Shown: one piece after another, positions 21,743-33,530 of the stretch | Layout of the letters: every line of letters starts with the position of its first letter | Position numbering within the stretch: the first letter of the stretch is position 1 | Origin: Cercis canadensis | Taxonomy: Eukaryota > Streptophyta > Magnoliopsida > Fabales > Fabaceae | Reading direction: 5' to 3' | Assembly: GCA_003255065.1 (NCBI GenBank) | Contig: QAOA01005733.1 | Span: 74,835 to 138,834 of the forward strand | Length of the DNA stretch: 64,000 nt | Made by a program: the position numbers and the translations under genes | The notes under the pieces: generated by a model | The model's input: the letters and a program-made list of their open reading frames with translations, nothing else | Told to the model about the DNA's origin: nothing | Databases searched by the model: none

Positions 21743-24687
21743 CCACATGCGACGCGAATGACAGACTTAAAGAAAAATATTAGATTTTGAAAGAAAACTT
21801 GGAGTCGCTACCAATTGTATCAAGAAAATGTGAAACAATTGGAAAATACATTTTTAATTAAAAAAAATGGTCTATGAACCAGAGAGGGTTCGAGAATCTG
21901 TTTATGTGTGAGGAAGGTGTTAGGCACCCCACAACATTCGTCTAAAGATGGTTACCCTAAATTAATTGTGCAAACATAAATATGATCAAAGTGTGTATTT
22001 TATTTATCCTAAAATAATAAATATATTTATAGAAATATCTAGCAAAAGTAAAAAACAGAGAATTTAAACATGCAATGCATGATTTCTCTACCGAGATCTA
22101 AATCCTTTCACCCCTTTATCACATAAAGCGTCTGTCTAGGGTGGCCCTACCTTCACCTAGGTCAAATGCATGGTTTTAAGTATTACAAAACTTGTCTCGG
22201 AGAGAGGAACTTTAATTACATTTGAAAAAATAAAGTAAGATGAATAAAAGTTTCTTGCTCCTAGCTTGCAACAAAGCCTTCTTGAGTAGAGTCCTTCAAC
22301 TTGCCCACGACCACAATCACTCTCAGTTATATGTCAAATTGCTTAAGGAAACATCAAATTCAAGTTAAAATATTCAAAACTAAATATCATCATCTCAAAT
22401 ATATCTCATGTCTCAAGCACACAAGAAGGATCCCGAAATGACACCCCATAAACAATTACTACAACTTGAAGAATTCAATAATCCAATAAATATTTCAAAT
22501 TGAACTAAAAAATGAATTTAAGACAACTGTCTAAAAATAAGACTACAAATCAGCTCTCACACAGGAAAATACAGAAATTACCAAATTAACATGCCAAAAA
22601 CTCCTATGCAATGCTTAGAACCAAGCTAAAACTCACAAAAATGAAATAATGGAAAATTAAGAAAAGGTCACTTAAGCACAATCCCAAAACAGTCGTGTTC
22701 AAGTTAGAACTGGAAGCAGTGAAATCATGAAAAAATTCTAAAAAAATTTCACATCAAAGACACAAGTCTTACGGTTCTAACGAAACAAGAAACATGCAAA
22801 ATGGAGCTATATAGCTCAAATTAGAGATAAAAGACTGAGTACTGCCAGAGACATAACAACAGTGACAGTACAACAGTAAATAGCCAAAAAGTGGGAGCAA
22901 AGAAAACATGCAAAAAATCTGAAAATTATACATATCGAAGACACACATTTTTATGGTTCTAAAAAAGCGAGAATCATGCAAAAAAAAGCATTATAATTCA
23001 AATTATAAACAAAAGACTGAATACTACCAAGACAGGGCAGCAGTGGACAACCATATTCAAATTGAAACTGGGAGCAAAATAGACATAAAGAAATTCTAAA
23101 AAGTGCACATATTGAAGATATATGTCTTACGATTCTAAGAAGGTAAACAATGCTAAATTCTGAGCTCTGTAGCTCAAAAAATAAATGAAACATTGAGGGT
23201 TGCTACTTAGAAAATTGACAGCAGCGAAAAATGGGATAAAAGCATTCTTTTCCATGCTAAAGTCATGACAAATCCATTTTAAAACTACTCCACAATAAGG
23301 CAAACAACCAAATGGCAGTAAAAATAACATCTCAACTCAAGGCATCAAAGATTAGCTATACAACAATCTAATTTGGGTATCAAATGACCTATAGATCAAT
23401 CAAAAAAATAGTAAATTAACCAATATCCTAGCAGCAATGGAAACATGGTTGGACAACAGTGAAATTAACTCAAAATGACAGGAACAAACATGCCAAAATA
23501 ATGGTGAAATTAAATAAAAAACAATCCTTAACTTCAAATTAAAATTGCTAACAAATAACTCAAAGCAAATTGCTTAAAAATGGTGTAAAACTTGCTTCGG
23601 AAACAGCCTGAAGAAAAGTACAAAACCTAATCTTGAATCAGTCCCTAAATGCCTTTAAAATATGGGGAACACAGTAAAATGCAACCAACTACCTGGGCAA
23701 AAATATCACAACAACATGATAATGGATATATAGCTATTACCATTCCAAAAATAGCAATGACTAAGGCCGAAACAAATCCAAAAGATATGGGTAGTGGTTA
23801 AACCATAAATCACAGAAGAAAAGCATTGAAAATGTGACAATCCTCAAATATACAAGATAATGAGAAACACTTATGGGCAAATCAAAGAGCTAGTAAGTCT
23901 AAAGACATGCAAGATAACAAGAAAACAGAGATGATACCATAGGAAAACAGAACTCATTCCATTAAGATAGCCACATATTTCAAACCAAGAGGATTCTCTT
24001 AAACAACATCCTTCCTAATCCAAAAAATAGTAAAAAGAAAAATAAGGCAGCAAAGAGCACTTAGAACTAATAAAAGATGCAATAGAAAAATTGTTTACCA
24101 TCGTAATTCACAAAAACAAATGCAATACAACTTCCTAAAATGAGCAAAAGAGATACAATATATTCATGAATGAAAATTTCATACTTCAATTTTTATACTC
24201 AAAAGACATCTCACACATTTTTCAGCATATACTTGAATTACTAAGAAAACCATTAAAAAAAAAATGATAGCCCTCAACTAATATGTCAAGCTATGCACGG
24301 TAGCCCTTAGCAAGATCCCTTAAATAATCATTAACATGAAATTTCACATATACAACAAAAAAAACTGCTAATGAATATTTGTAACATTATGCATGAAATC
24401 TTAATTTTAACATATTGACCGTGACATAATGAAAATGAAATTCAGCCACTCTTCCCTAAAATGCCCAGAAAATTGATAGAATAAAGTTGAAAAAGAAATA
24501 CACAGAGAAAATTTCATAGCATGAATTTCAAATCATAACTACCAGAAATCAAACAATAACACTCAATATCATTGTATATAAACCAGAATTAGTCAAAAAC
24601 ATGGGTGGATCTATGAGAGAATGACCACTGAACCTAGAAATGAAGAATACTCCTCTGTTGTCCTCCTCCTCCCACTACTTGCAGTAT
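21743..24687 (-). repeat. Ogre-1 5' LTR, partial
   Basis: Matches 5890-8955 nearly base for base in order. Its outer part is absent from the window: the match stops at 'ttgcagtat' and Athila-type LTR sequence begins. It contains the same three-fold ~185-bp module (anchors near 22752, 22932 and 23111). Confidence 0.88.
22735..23165 (-). repeat. Three-fold ~180-bp module in Ogre-1 5' LTR
   Basis: The anchor phrase 'caagtcttacggttcta' and its variants recur at about 22752, 22932 and 23111, each followed by 'catgcaaaa' and a short 'gagct..atagctcaaatta' run. Small frames on the minus strand across this block resemble each other only because of the repeat. Confidence 0.75.
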
Positions 24688-26002
24688 AAGGTAACATCAA
24701 GTCAAGCCCTTGGATCACTCTAATTACAGAATTAAATTAGGAAGTTAATGAACAGGGGGAAGGTTTTGCAGAAATAATCAACAAGAAGCAATTAAAAGTA
24801 AGTAAATCGAATTAAGAAAACAACCAATCCAAGGAATTAACTAATCTTGATTTTAATCCATCATTGATTACAGTGAATTCATTCAATCACTAACCTAATT
24901 CCCGACCTTAGATCACATCAAGAAGCTTCAAGATGATCTATGGATCATCTACTGGATAAGCATCCAGAATTCGGCCAACCAAGATTAAACAAATTAAGCA
25001 TCTATTTAATTCTAGATTTATCTAAAAACCAAAATCCAACCAAGCTAAACAATCCGCCAAACACCTTTAAAACAATATTTAATCTTTGCAATCCTCTTTT
25101 AACATATAAAATTAAGCAACTCAATCAGAATTAAACAAAAAAGAAAGAAAGACATTTGATTAATAACTGAATGCAGAATAATTTAAACAGAATCTCAGAA
25201 TTAAACATCAAGATAGTCAAAACTTGGATTGATTAAAGGTCTAGCCCTCCATATACAAGAGGGAAGAATTCATCACAGAAAAGAAAACTCCAAAAAGAGG
25301 AGAGGAAAAGAAAACTGCTCAAAAGGGAATGAAAACCTACATACTCCTCTTTCTGTACTTGTAACGGCTCAAAATATCTAAATTCCAAGACTACCCTAGG
25401 TTAGAATTAATCATCTTTCTCTTAGCTTTAATTGGACACCGAATTTGCCCTAATTGGGCTTAGGATGACAGAGTTAGGCCTAATTTACTCTTAATAGCTC
25501 TCTAGACTAATCAACCAACTTCAAGGGGCATTGACACCATCAAAACGCCACCGTTTGGATAAGTGGTCTTCACAAGAGTTGAAGATTTATGTCTCATATA
25601 TCCAATGACACTAGTTTCGGGTCCATAAGACACCCAAAACCCAATTTATGGCCCAATTTCCTCATATGGTCCAGGATCCCGTGACAACATCTCTGTTATG
25701 ACTTTCAAGTTTAATATGGCCTGCTGAACACCCGAATCAACCTTGGAGCTCTGAATCAAAGTTGTAGAGATTTCTCTTAGCTTTCCTACAAGGTAAGATT
25801 AATGATTATCAGATATTCAGAACTCAAGTTATACACGAAATACAGAAGTAGTGTATAATTCCCAATAATGCTAAAAAAATACAATTAAGTTCAATTGGAA
25901 CCCAAACTTATAAAATGTGGCCAAGCCCAATCAATTCAGCAGAAAAGAAGTTTAAAAGACTAAAAATGAAAGTTAACTACTATATAAAAAATGCGTTTAT
26001 CA
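24688..26002 (-). repeat. Copy C 3' LTR, 1.3 kb, divergent subfamily
   Basis: The inner end reads 'atgcgtttatca' on the plus strand, corresponding to 'gtgtgttcatca' in the other LTRs. It shares scattered phrases ('aaaacaaccaatccaag', 'gattttaatccatcattgat', 'tcaagaagcttc', 'aacttggattgatt') in the same order as 37791-39205, but the outer 100-150 bp hardly match. The outer border is taken from where the Ogre-1 LTR match stops. Confidence 0.75.
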
Positions 26003-26016
26003 AATTCCCCCACGCT
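26003..26016 (-). other. Copy C polypurine tract
   Basis: Minus-strand AGCGTGGGGGAATT directly before the LTR start TGATAAACGC. The equivalent tract in copy B is at 39206-39219. Confidence 0.85.
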
Positions 26017-27409
26017 TAACTTTTTCATTTTCGGGCAAACTAGATTTTCAACACTAGAAAACAAGGAAAAATAACCAAACAAACTCAAAAGTTAAAGACT
26101 CACTTTCTAATGATATTCAACAAATATAAAAGTTTACATCACAAGCAAAAAGAGCAATCAAAGATTCAAGGGGGTCAAAACATTCATGAGATAAAATTAT
26201 TTTATATCTCAAACCAACAAATAAGGTAGCTTCAATTGAAAAGTATGAGTCAAGAATGATAGATTATTACAAGATATACTCTTAATCACTCAAACGTTTG
26301 GAAGGGAGGTATTTCACTCAATTAAACCCATGAAGAAATACAATATCATAAGCTTGCTTATCTTCTACTTCTCTAATACTCAAACACATGCACACACAAA
26401 TCAATAGGACTTTATTCAAGGTTGTAATAGGGCAAAGGTAAGGAAAGGGAACAATATGGTTATGACAAGATAAATACCCTAAGAGAATAAAAAAGCATTG
26501 GGGAGGAACTCAAATCACAAACATGAAAATTTTACCCCAATTTCAAGTATGTAAAGAATATTCTTTTTTTCTTTTCACATATTTCTTCCTTTTTCTTTTC
26601 TTTCACAACCTTCTCACATTTATTCTTTTGCTTTCTTTTCTATTTTTTTTAAACAAATATTTTTCATATTGCACATCAAATTGCACAACCTCCGCACTTG
26701 TACTATTAGTTGCGCACAAGCACAAAGGCTCCTCCAATGAAAATGAACCAATGCTCTCTCATTCTCTAAGGTAAAGTAAAAACATGATTTTTCACATAGG
26801 CATATAATGAGCTAAGACCAATGATAGGTAAATAGGCTCATGGGGATTAATCAAAGGGAAATAATGTAAGGTTGGCTATTTGGCAAAGTAGCTAAATCAA
26901 GAAAGAATGCCTCAATTATGTTTATATTATGCAAGTGAAAATGAAACTCAAAAGAAATCAAAACAAATTCTAGAGTCATCAATTTCCATGAGTGAAAATT
27001 ACACAAAAGAAAAAAGAATGACACAAATGCTAAATCCATTCATCAAAAGGCTCAAAATCTCACAAGGCATGCATCTATCAAACTTAATCACCAATCCAAC
27101 ATCTAAATCCAAGCATGTGAAATTCAAGAAGGAAGACAATTTATTCAATTATGCTATGAATCTTGAATTGTAATTGCTTCAAACTTACAACTTCGCAAAC
27201 TTCACAAGTCCAAAAACATCATTAGAAGGCAATTAAAAATAGAAAATTGACAAAAATAGAAACACAAAATGTAAATTCCTCCCCCACACTTAAATTCTAC
27301 GTTACCCTCAAATGTAAAAGCTCAAAAAGTAACATCCCTCAATTATCATCAAGCAATCTAGGACAAGTAAAATAAAAGAGAGAGAGAAGAAACATCCTTA
27401 TCAAGTGAG
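26017..27409 (-). other. Copy C 3' region between integrase and LTR
   Basis: About 1.4 kb with no convincing open frame on the element strand. It aligns in order with 39220-40790 of copy B (for example 'aaggttggctatttggcaaa' at 26871 and 40106) and has a long T/C-rich block at about 26560-26660, purine-rich on the element strand. Many Athila elements carry an env-like frame in this place; none is recognisable here. Confidence 0.7.
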
Positions 27410-29780
27410 CTAGATGGCTTCCTGTAAGTGAATCTCCTCCACTATGTCCTCTTGAACTCCTTCATAGAATGACTTGAGGCGATGTCCATTGACTTTGAAC
27501 ACTTTGTTGGTGGTCTCATTTGTAATCTCTACCGCACCATAAGGAAAGATCTTAGTGACTACAAACGGACCAAGCCACCTAGAACGGAGCTTGTCAGGCA
27601 TGAGCTTGAGGCGAGAATTATAAAGAAGAACTTTTTGGCCAACGGAGAACTCCTTCCTTGTCAACTTCTTATCATGAAGAAGCTTGGTCTTTTCTTTGTA
27701 GATTGATAAGACAATATTTTTATATTATTTGTTTCCCTTATATTTAGTCTTTAGTGTGTATTTCTGCTAATTTTCATAGCTTATAGATGCATTTTGTAGA
27801 TTTAGACTTGTTGGTGCTTATAGGATATTAATTGCATAATTGTTGATTTTTGGCACTATTTACATCTTTCACTATATCTTAAGCTACAATTGTCTGATTA
27901 TATGATTCTAGTTTTGTAGGAAAGCTGACAGAAAATTCTACATTTCATATAAAGAGCTCAGAAGTTAATTCTCGCATTTAGACCACTGAATTTCGCATGG
28001 AAGCAGTCCAGAATTTCTGCATTCTCCCAGCATTGACTTATTTCATTTATTGGGTTTGCTTATTGGACCAGCACATATACCAATGGGCTTAGTCACATTT
28101 TTATCATTAGGGTTTAGGAAATTAGGATTATTTTATAATTTCGAAACTATTAGGAAACCCTAGAGGAGGCAGCTAGTATTTATTCTTTAGTTGTTGAGAA
28201 AAATAAAATTTTCTGCCTCTTGCTGCTGTAGTTCATTTTTCAGACTTTTTGCTGTGTTTAAGCTTTCCATGAAGGGCTAAGTTCTTCTGTAATCGATTAA
28301 AGAGGAGCCAAACATATTAATCCAGAGTTCTTATACTTCATAATTCGGGTTTGATTTAATGCAATTTGATTATCTTCTTCTTATCTTCATGTGATTGAAT
28401 GGTATTTTAATTGCATGTTTTATATGAGTTTAGTCAGTTGATTGGATTCATCATAGTAATCAAATTACTAATCATATTTTAAAGGTCTTTACTATATGGT
28501 TAACTTGGGAAATTTGGTTCTTAAATTAATCTGGACTTAGTGATATAGAGCGGTTGCCTAGAGTCCTAATTCTTAGATTAATTGAATCTTAAATGGTATT
28601 CAGTAGAAATTCTAAGTGTTACTGTTAGGGATTCCAAGTAACATTTAACTAAGGGATTAAATCAGATTTAGATTATCTTTAGTGAACAAGGATGAGTTAA
28701 ATAGGTTTGGTTGCCTGTTTGAGTTGATTACATTCTTTTACCTTGATCACTTTCTGTTTTACTACATTATGATTTCCTTGCCTATTGCATTCAACACAAC
28801 CCCCTATTTTGTTCACGTTTAAGTCTTCATAGATTAATTGTTTTGGTGAATCCTTGGGAGATGACACTGTTTGCATCCTATACTACAAATTTGTTACAAT
28901 TAGTATTGTAATTTTGCACGGTTCGGCCCCCGTCATAGATTCGGGAGTTCTCATAAGCTTCCAATCGAAGCTCTTCAAGTTCTTGGAGATTGAGCTTTCT
29001 TTGGGATCTGGCTTGGTTCAAGTCAAGGTTGCATTGTTTTATCGCCCAATATGCCTTGTGTTTAATCTCCACCGGAAGGTGACATGCTTTACCAATGGGT
29101 GTCTTAAAAATGGTCCTGTAAGCCTAAAGAGCATCCTTAAGCCTCAGGCTCCAATCCTTTATGTTAGGTTGGATAGTTTTCTCCAATATTTGCTTGATCT
29201 CTCTGTTGGAGACTTCGGCTTGCCCATTTGTTTGGGGGTGGTATGGTCTGGAAACCTTATGCAAAACTCCATATTTTCTCACCAAAGCCTCTATGCTCCG
29301 GTTGTAGAAGTTTGAACCCTGATCACTAATGATAGTCCGCAAAATGCCAAATCTGCAGAAATTGTGTGATCTAACAAAATGTGCAACAACTTTAGAATAT
29401 CAGTTCATGTGGCTTTTGTCTCCACCCATTTAGACACATAATCAATAGCCAACAATATGTAAACAAAACCAAAAGAAACATGAAAATGTCTCATAAAGTC
29501 AATACCCTATACATAAAAAATCTCAAAAAATAGTAAAGGCTGTTGGGGTATCTCATTCTTGCGAAAAATATTCTCTGTTCTCTGACACTGCTCATAAGAC
29601 TTACAAAATATGTATGCATCCCGAAATAGGGTAACTCAATACAATCTAGAGTCTAAGACTTTTCTAGTTGTACGTTGAGGCCCAAAATGCCCATCATATG
29701 CAAATGCATGGAACAAACTAAAAACATATTGAAACTCATGATCAGGTACAAATTTCCTAATAACTTGGTCACTATAAAAC
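27410..29780 (-). pseudogene. Copy C integrase remnant
   Basis: Core region at 29342-29124 reads 'MRTIISDQGSNFYNRSIEAL' and then '[20 protein letters not shown]', the catalytic core layout. The C-terminal part (27703-27410) reads '[20 protein letters not shown]' and '[20 protein letters not shown]', the GPF/Y module that follows the core in Ty3/gypsy integrases. The two parts are separated by the solo LTR at 27704-28935. The zinc domain region lies around 29500-29780. Confidence 0.82.
27704..28935 (+). mobile_element. Solo LTR inserted in copy C integrase, 1,232 bp
   Basis: Starts TGATAAGACAA and ends CCCCCGTCA (TG/CA ends), flanked on both sides by TAGAT (27699-27703 and 28936-28940), the 5-bp target duplication expected of LTR elements. 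Flanking integrase sequence continues without loss on either side. No internal region is present, so it is a solo LTR formed by recombination between two LTRs. The right end ('ccttgggagatgacactg', then 'ttgcacggttcgg') looks like the U5 end of Athila/Tat LTRs, suggesting plus orientation. It is a different family from the LTRs of the host copy. Confidence 0.9.
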
Positions 29781-29782
29781 TT

Positions 29783-30585
29783 CTAGAGGCAGGGATCATC
29801 CCAAACATAATATTTAGACTCACTTATCAGTTTATTAGTTTGAGCCATAGTAAAATATGTAGGAAAAACACCAGTCACCAAGAAATTGACTATATCTGCA
29901 AACCAAGGAGAGGTGATATTACCTTGCAGTTGTAAAAGTTGCTTATCAGGAAAAGAGTCATGGATGGGAAGGGGATCTGAGGCTCTCTCAATCCTGCTCA
30001 GGGGATCTGAGGCTCTCTCAATCCTGCTCAGGTGATCAACCACCAGGTTCTCTACTCCACTCTTATCTCGGATCTCAATGTCAAACTCCTGAAGCAGTAG
30101 CATTCACCTAATCAATCGTGGCTTAGCATCAGGTTGCTTCAAAAGAAACTTCAAAGCTGCATGATCAGAAAATACCACAACCTTAGAATCAAGCAAATAT
30201 GATCTGAATTTATCTAATTCAAACACAATAGTTAAAAGTTCTTTTTTGTGGTTATGTAATTTGCTTGAGCAGCATCCAAAGTTCTCAAAGCATAGTAGAT
30301 CGCATGGGAGACTTTGGCCACTCTCTGTGCCATGATAGCTCCTAAAGCATAGTTAGAAGTATTAAACATAAGCTCAAACGGGAGTGTTTAGTCAGGTGGT
30401 TGAATGATGGAAGTACTAGTCAAAGTTTGCTTCAGACGATTAAAGGGTTCATTGCATTTTTGGTCAAATAGAAACTCCACATCTTTTTGCAGAAGGCTAG
30501 ATAGCGAAAGGGCTATCTGGTTAAAATCTCTGATAAAGCGCTTATAGAAACTTGTATGTCCAAGAAAAGAACAAACTTCTCTCAT
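29783..30585 (-). pseudogene. Copy C RNase H
   Basis: Reads 'REVCSFLGHTSFYKRFIRDF' (RT thumb to RNase H linker) at the right and '[20 protein letters not shown]' with 'VVDHLSRIE' at the left, which is the end of the Athila RNase H. It contains a 30-bp in-phase repeat described separately. Confidence 0.8.
29971..30030. repeat. 2 x 30-bp direct repeat in copy C RNase H
   Basis: Two identical 30-bp units, each beginning ggggatctgaggctctctca, stand head to tail. On the element strand this repeats ten residues. Copies A and B have one unit at the same place. Confidence 0.9.
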
Positions 30586-31496
30586 ACATGTGGGGTGACA
30601 TCTATTTTTGTAGGATCTACCTCAATTCCCTTGCTAGATACTACATGACCTAAAACTATACCCTGCTCTATCATAAAATAACATTTATCAAAATTGAGAA
30701 CAATGTTAGTTTCAATGCATCTATGCAGCACTCTAGATAGGCTATCTAAACAAGAATCAAAAGAAGAACCATAAACAGTAAAATCATCCATAAGTACCTC
30801 CATGCACTCCTCTAGAAAGTTAGAAAAGATACTTACCATGCACCGCTAGAAAGTACCAGGGGCATTGCAGAGGCCGAAAGGTATCCGCCTGTAAGCAAAA
30901 GTGCCGAAGGGATAGGTGAAAGTGGTCTTCTCTTGATCTACAGGTGTAATGTGGATCTGAAACTAGCCAATGTAGCTAACCAAAAAGCAGTAATGTGATT
31001 TCCCAGCAGTCATTCTAGCACCTGATCAATGAAAGGCATAGGGTAATGATCCTTCCTCGTGGCTTAGTTAAACCTCTTATAATCAATGTAGACTCTCTAG
31101 CTATTCTGCACTCTGGTAGGGATCAACTCATTATTCTAGTTTGCTACCACTGTAATCTCGAATTTCTTCAAGACGACCTGCACTAGGCTTACCTAGTTAC
31201 AGTCAGATATGAGATAAATGATGTCAGCCTGTAGTAGCTTGGTCACCTCTTTCTTCACCATGTCCAGAATTAGAGGGTTCAGTTTCCTCTAGGGCTGCCT
31301 CACTGGTTTAACTCTATCTTCAAGTAGTATTTGATGCATGCACGTAGAAGGACTAATACCAGGAATATCCACAATCTCTCATCCTGCTCAACAAGGAGGT
31401 TATTGGCCACGATTACAGGAAGCTACTCATCATCCGCCAAATACACATACTTCAGATGCTTACGCAAAGGCTTTAACTCCAATTTTGGTGGTTGCA
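30586..31496 (-). pseudogene. Copy C reverse transcriptase
   Basis: Contains 'MVSIFSNFLEECMEVLMDDF' with the MDD catalytic box, 'TVYGSSFDSCLDSLSRVLHR' and 'IVLGHVVSSKGIEVDPTKID' in order. The right half (to about 31496) matches the RT start of copies A and B but is hard to read through. Confidence 0.82.
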
Positions 31497-31852
31497 CTAC
31501 AGAGGGGAGTAATCTAGGGGCTGTAATATTTCTGCAAACTGAATCTCCTCATAATCAGCAGTTGCTGCGGACTCTGTAGAAACAGAATCACCATCTCTCA
31601 AGAATGCAGAAATCTCTGCACACAACTCATCATACACATCCTCAACTAGATCATCAATTAAATCAATATGAAAAATAAAATGCTCATCCATGGGATGCTT
31701 CATAGCATAAAAAATGTTAAATTGAATAATAGATTCTCCAAACTTCATGAATAGAGTTTCTGTATGCACATCGATCTTGGTCATCGCTATTTTGACAAAT
31801 GACCTCCCTAGAATGAGTGGAGGCTTATTGGATGGTGACTCTCTCTCCATGT
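31497..31852 (-). pseudogene. Copy C protease tail
   Basis: Reads 'NKPPLILGRSFVKIAMTKID' and 'MKHPMDEHFIFHIDLIDDLV', equivalent to the end of the protease and linker in copies A (34987-34493) and B (44160-43778). It stops at the border with copy A. Confidence 0.8.
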
Positions 31853-32640
31853 TATCGTGAAACCTCTTGGTCTTTTCCTTGTAGATGCGAGAGCTCTCAT
31901 AAGCATCCAAATGAAGCTCCTCAAACTCTTGGAGGTGAAGCTTTCTCTAAGATCCGGCTTGGCTCAAATCAAGGTTGCACTGCTTGACCGCCCAATAGGC
32001 CTTGTGCTTAAGCTCCACTGGAAGGTGGCATGCTTTGCCAAAAACTATCCGATAAGGAGACATCCCAATAGGTGTCTTGAAAGCAGTCCGGTATGCCAAC
32101 AGAGCATCCTCAAGTCGCAAACTTTAGTCCTTCCTATTAGGTTGGACAGTCTTCTCCAAGATACGCTTGATCTCCCTGTTGGAGACTTCAGCTTGCCCAT
32201 TAGTCTGAGGGTGGTAAGGGGTCAAAACCTTATGCATGACTCCATATTTCTTCATTAAAGCCGCCATGGTCCGGTTGCAGAAATGTGAACCCTGATCACT
32301 GATGATGGCCCTAGAAATGCCAAATCTCCAGAAAATGTTTGATCTAACAAAATCCACAACAACTTTAGAATCATCAGTACGAGTGGCTTTCGCCTCCACC
32401 CACTTAGACACATAATCAACAGCAAGTAGAATGTAAACAAAACCGAAAGAAACAGGGAAAGACCCCATAAAGTCAATACCCCAGACATAAAAAATCTCAC
32501 AGAATAGTAAAGGCTGCTGCGGCATCCCATGCCTATAGGAAATATTCCCGGTTCTCTGACATTGTTCACAAGATTTACAAAATATGTGTGCATCCCTAAA
32601 TAAAGTGACCAAATACAATCCAGAGTCTAAGACTTTCCTA
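31853..32640 (-). pseudogene. Copy A integrase
   Basis: Reads '[20 protein letters not shown]' (zinc domain end), '[20 protein letters not shown]' and '[20 protein letters not shown]' (core with the first aspartates), '[20 protein letters not shown]' and '[20 protein letters not shown]' (core, second half). A 164-residue open piece (32618-32124) is the largest part. Plus-strand frames here (31857-32258) are shadows. Confidence 0.87.
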
Positions 32641-33530
32641 GCCGTACGTTAAGGACCAAAATGTCCACCACATGCAAAGGTATGGCAAAAGCTAAGAACA
32701 GACTGAAACTCATTATCAGGCACACATCTCCTAATGATTTGATCACTACAAAATTTCTAAAGATAGAGATCATCCCACATATAATATTTCGCCTCACTCT
32801 TTAACTTGTCTATTTATGCACGTGTGAGGTATGAGGGCAAAGCATAGGTAGCTAGATAATTTATAAGATCTGCATACCATAGAAACTCACCATGCAGCCC
32901 TAACAGCTGCTCGTCAGGAAAGGAATCCTGAATAGGCAGTGGATCAAGATCTCGCTCAATTCGGCTCAAGTGGTCAGCAACCAGGTTCTCTGCTCCACTC
33001 TTGTCTCGGATCTCCACATTAAACTCTTGGAGCAGTAATATCCACCTAATCAGTCATGGCTTGGCATCCAGTTTCTTCAAGAGATACTTTAGAGCTGTAT
33101 GATTTGAAAACACCACAACCTTAGAATCTATCAAATAAGACCTGAACTTATCTAATGCAAAAACAATAGATAAAAGTTATTTTTCGGTGGTTGTGTAGTT
33201 GTCTTGAGCAGCATCTAGAGTTCTTGAAGCATAGTAAACCACATGGGAAACTTTGGCCACTCGTTGTGCCAAGATAGCTCCCAAGGCATAGTTAGAAGCA
33301 TCACACATCAGCTCGAATGAGAGTGTCCAATCAGGTGGCTGAATGACAAGAGTACTGGTCAGAGCCATTTTCAGGCGGTTGAAAGCTTCCTTGCTCTTGT
33401 GATCAAACAGAAACTCCACATCTTTCTGCAGAAGGCTAGACAGCGGGATGACTATCTTGCTGAAGTCTCTGATAAAGCGTCGGTAGAAACTTGCATGTCC
33501 AAGAAATGACCGAACTTCTCGCACGCATGT
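32641..33530 (-). pseudogene. Copy A RNase H
   Basis: From the right: 'REVRSFLGHASFYRRFIRDF', then '[20 protein letters not shown]' (RNase H core start), '[20 protein letters not shown]', and at the left '[20 protein letters not shown]'. This is the retroviral-type RNase H of Ty3/gypsy elements. Confidence 0.85.

Larger units (their letters stand above)
5885..24687 (-). mobile_element. Ogre-1: Ogre/Tat Ty3-gypsy element, 18.8 kb
   Basis: In minus-strand order: 5' LTR (partial at its outer end, about 24687-21743), leader, ORF1 remnant, gag, protease, RT, RNase H, a second archaeal-like RNase H, integrase, a 3' region with a 40-bp tandem array, polypurine tract, 3' LTR (9633-5885). The very large size, the ORF1 upstream of gag, and the RT sequence (KQKLRRMRPEM; FYVDDMVAKS) identify the Ogre group of the Tat lineage. 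The polyprotein is broken, with well over ten interruptions. By eye the two LTRs differ by roughly 7% in a 165-bp stretch, so the insertion is old (millions of years). It sits in the CACTA element on its left, and its right end is cut by the Athila complex. Confidence 0.9.
24688..31852 (-). mobile_element. Athila copy C
   Basis: Minus-strand order: end of protease, RT, RNase H, integrase (with a solo LTR inserted), 3' region, polypurine tract, 3' LTR. No gag, primer site or 5' LTR is present: at about 31852 the sequence passes directly into the integrase region of copy A. The copy is more diverged than A and B and its LTR belongs to a different subfamily, so it is probably the oldest of the three. 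It carries more than ten interruptions. Confidence 0.82.

Noticed and set aside
24940-25134. 64-codon frame in the copy C LTR, and other short frames in LTRs and leaders
   Set aside because: Short, AT-driven, no family signature, and not kept in the related LTR at 37791-39205.
28854-29315. 153-codon plus-strand frame, and similar ones at 31857-32258 and 41063-41464
   Set aside because: They are antisense shadows of the Athila integrase; the similarity between the three comes from the integrase copies.
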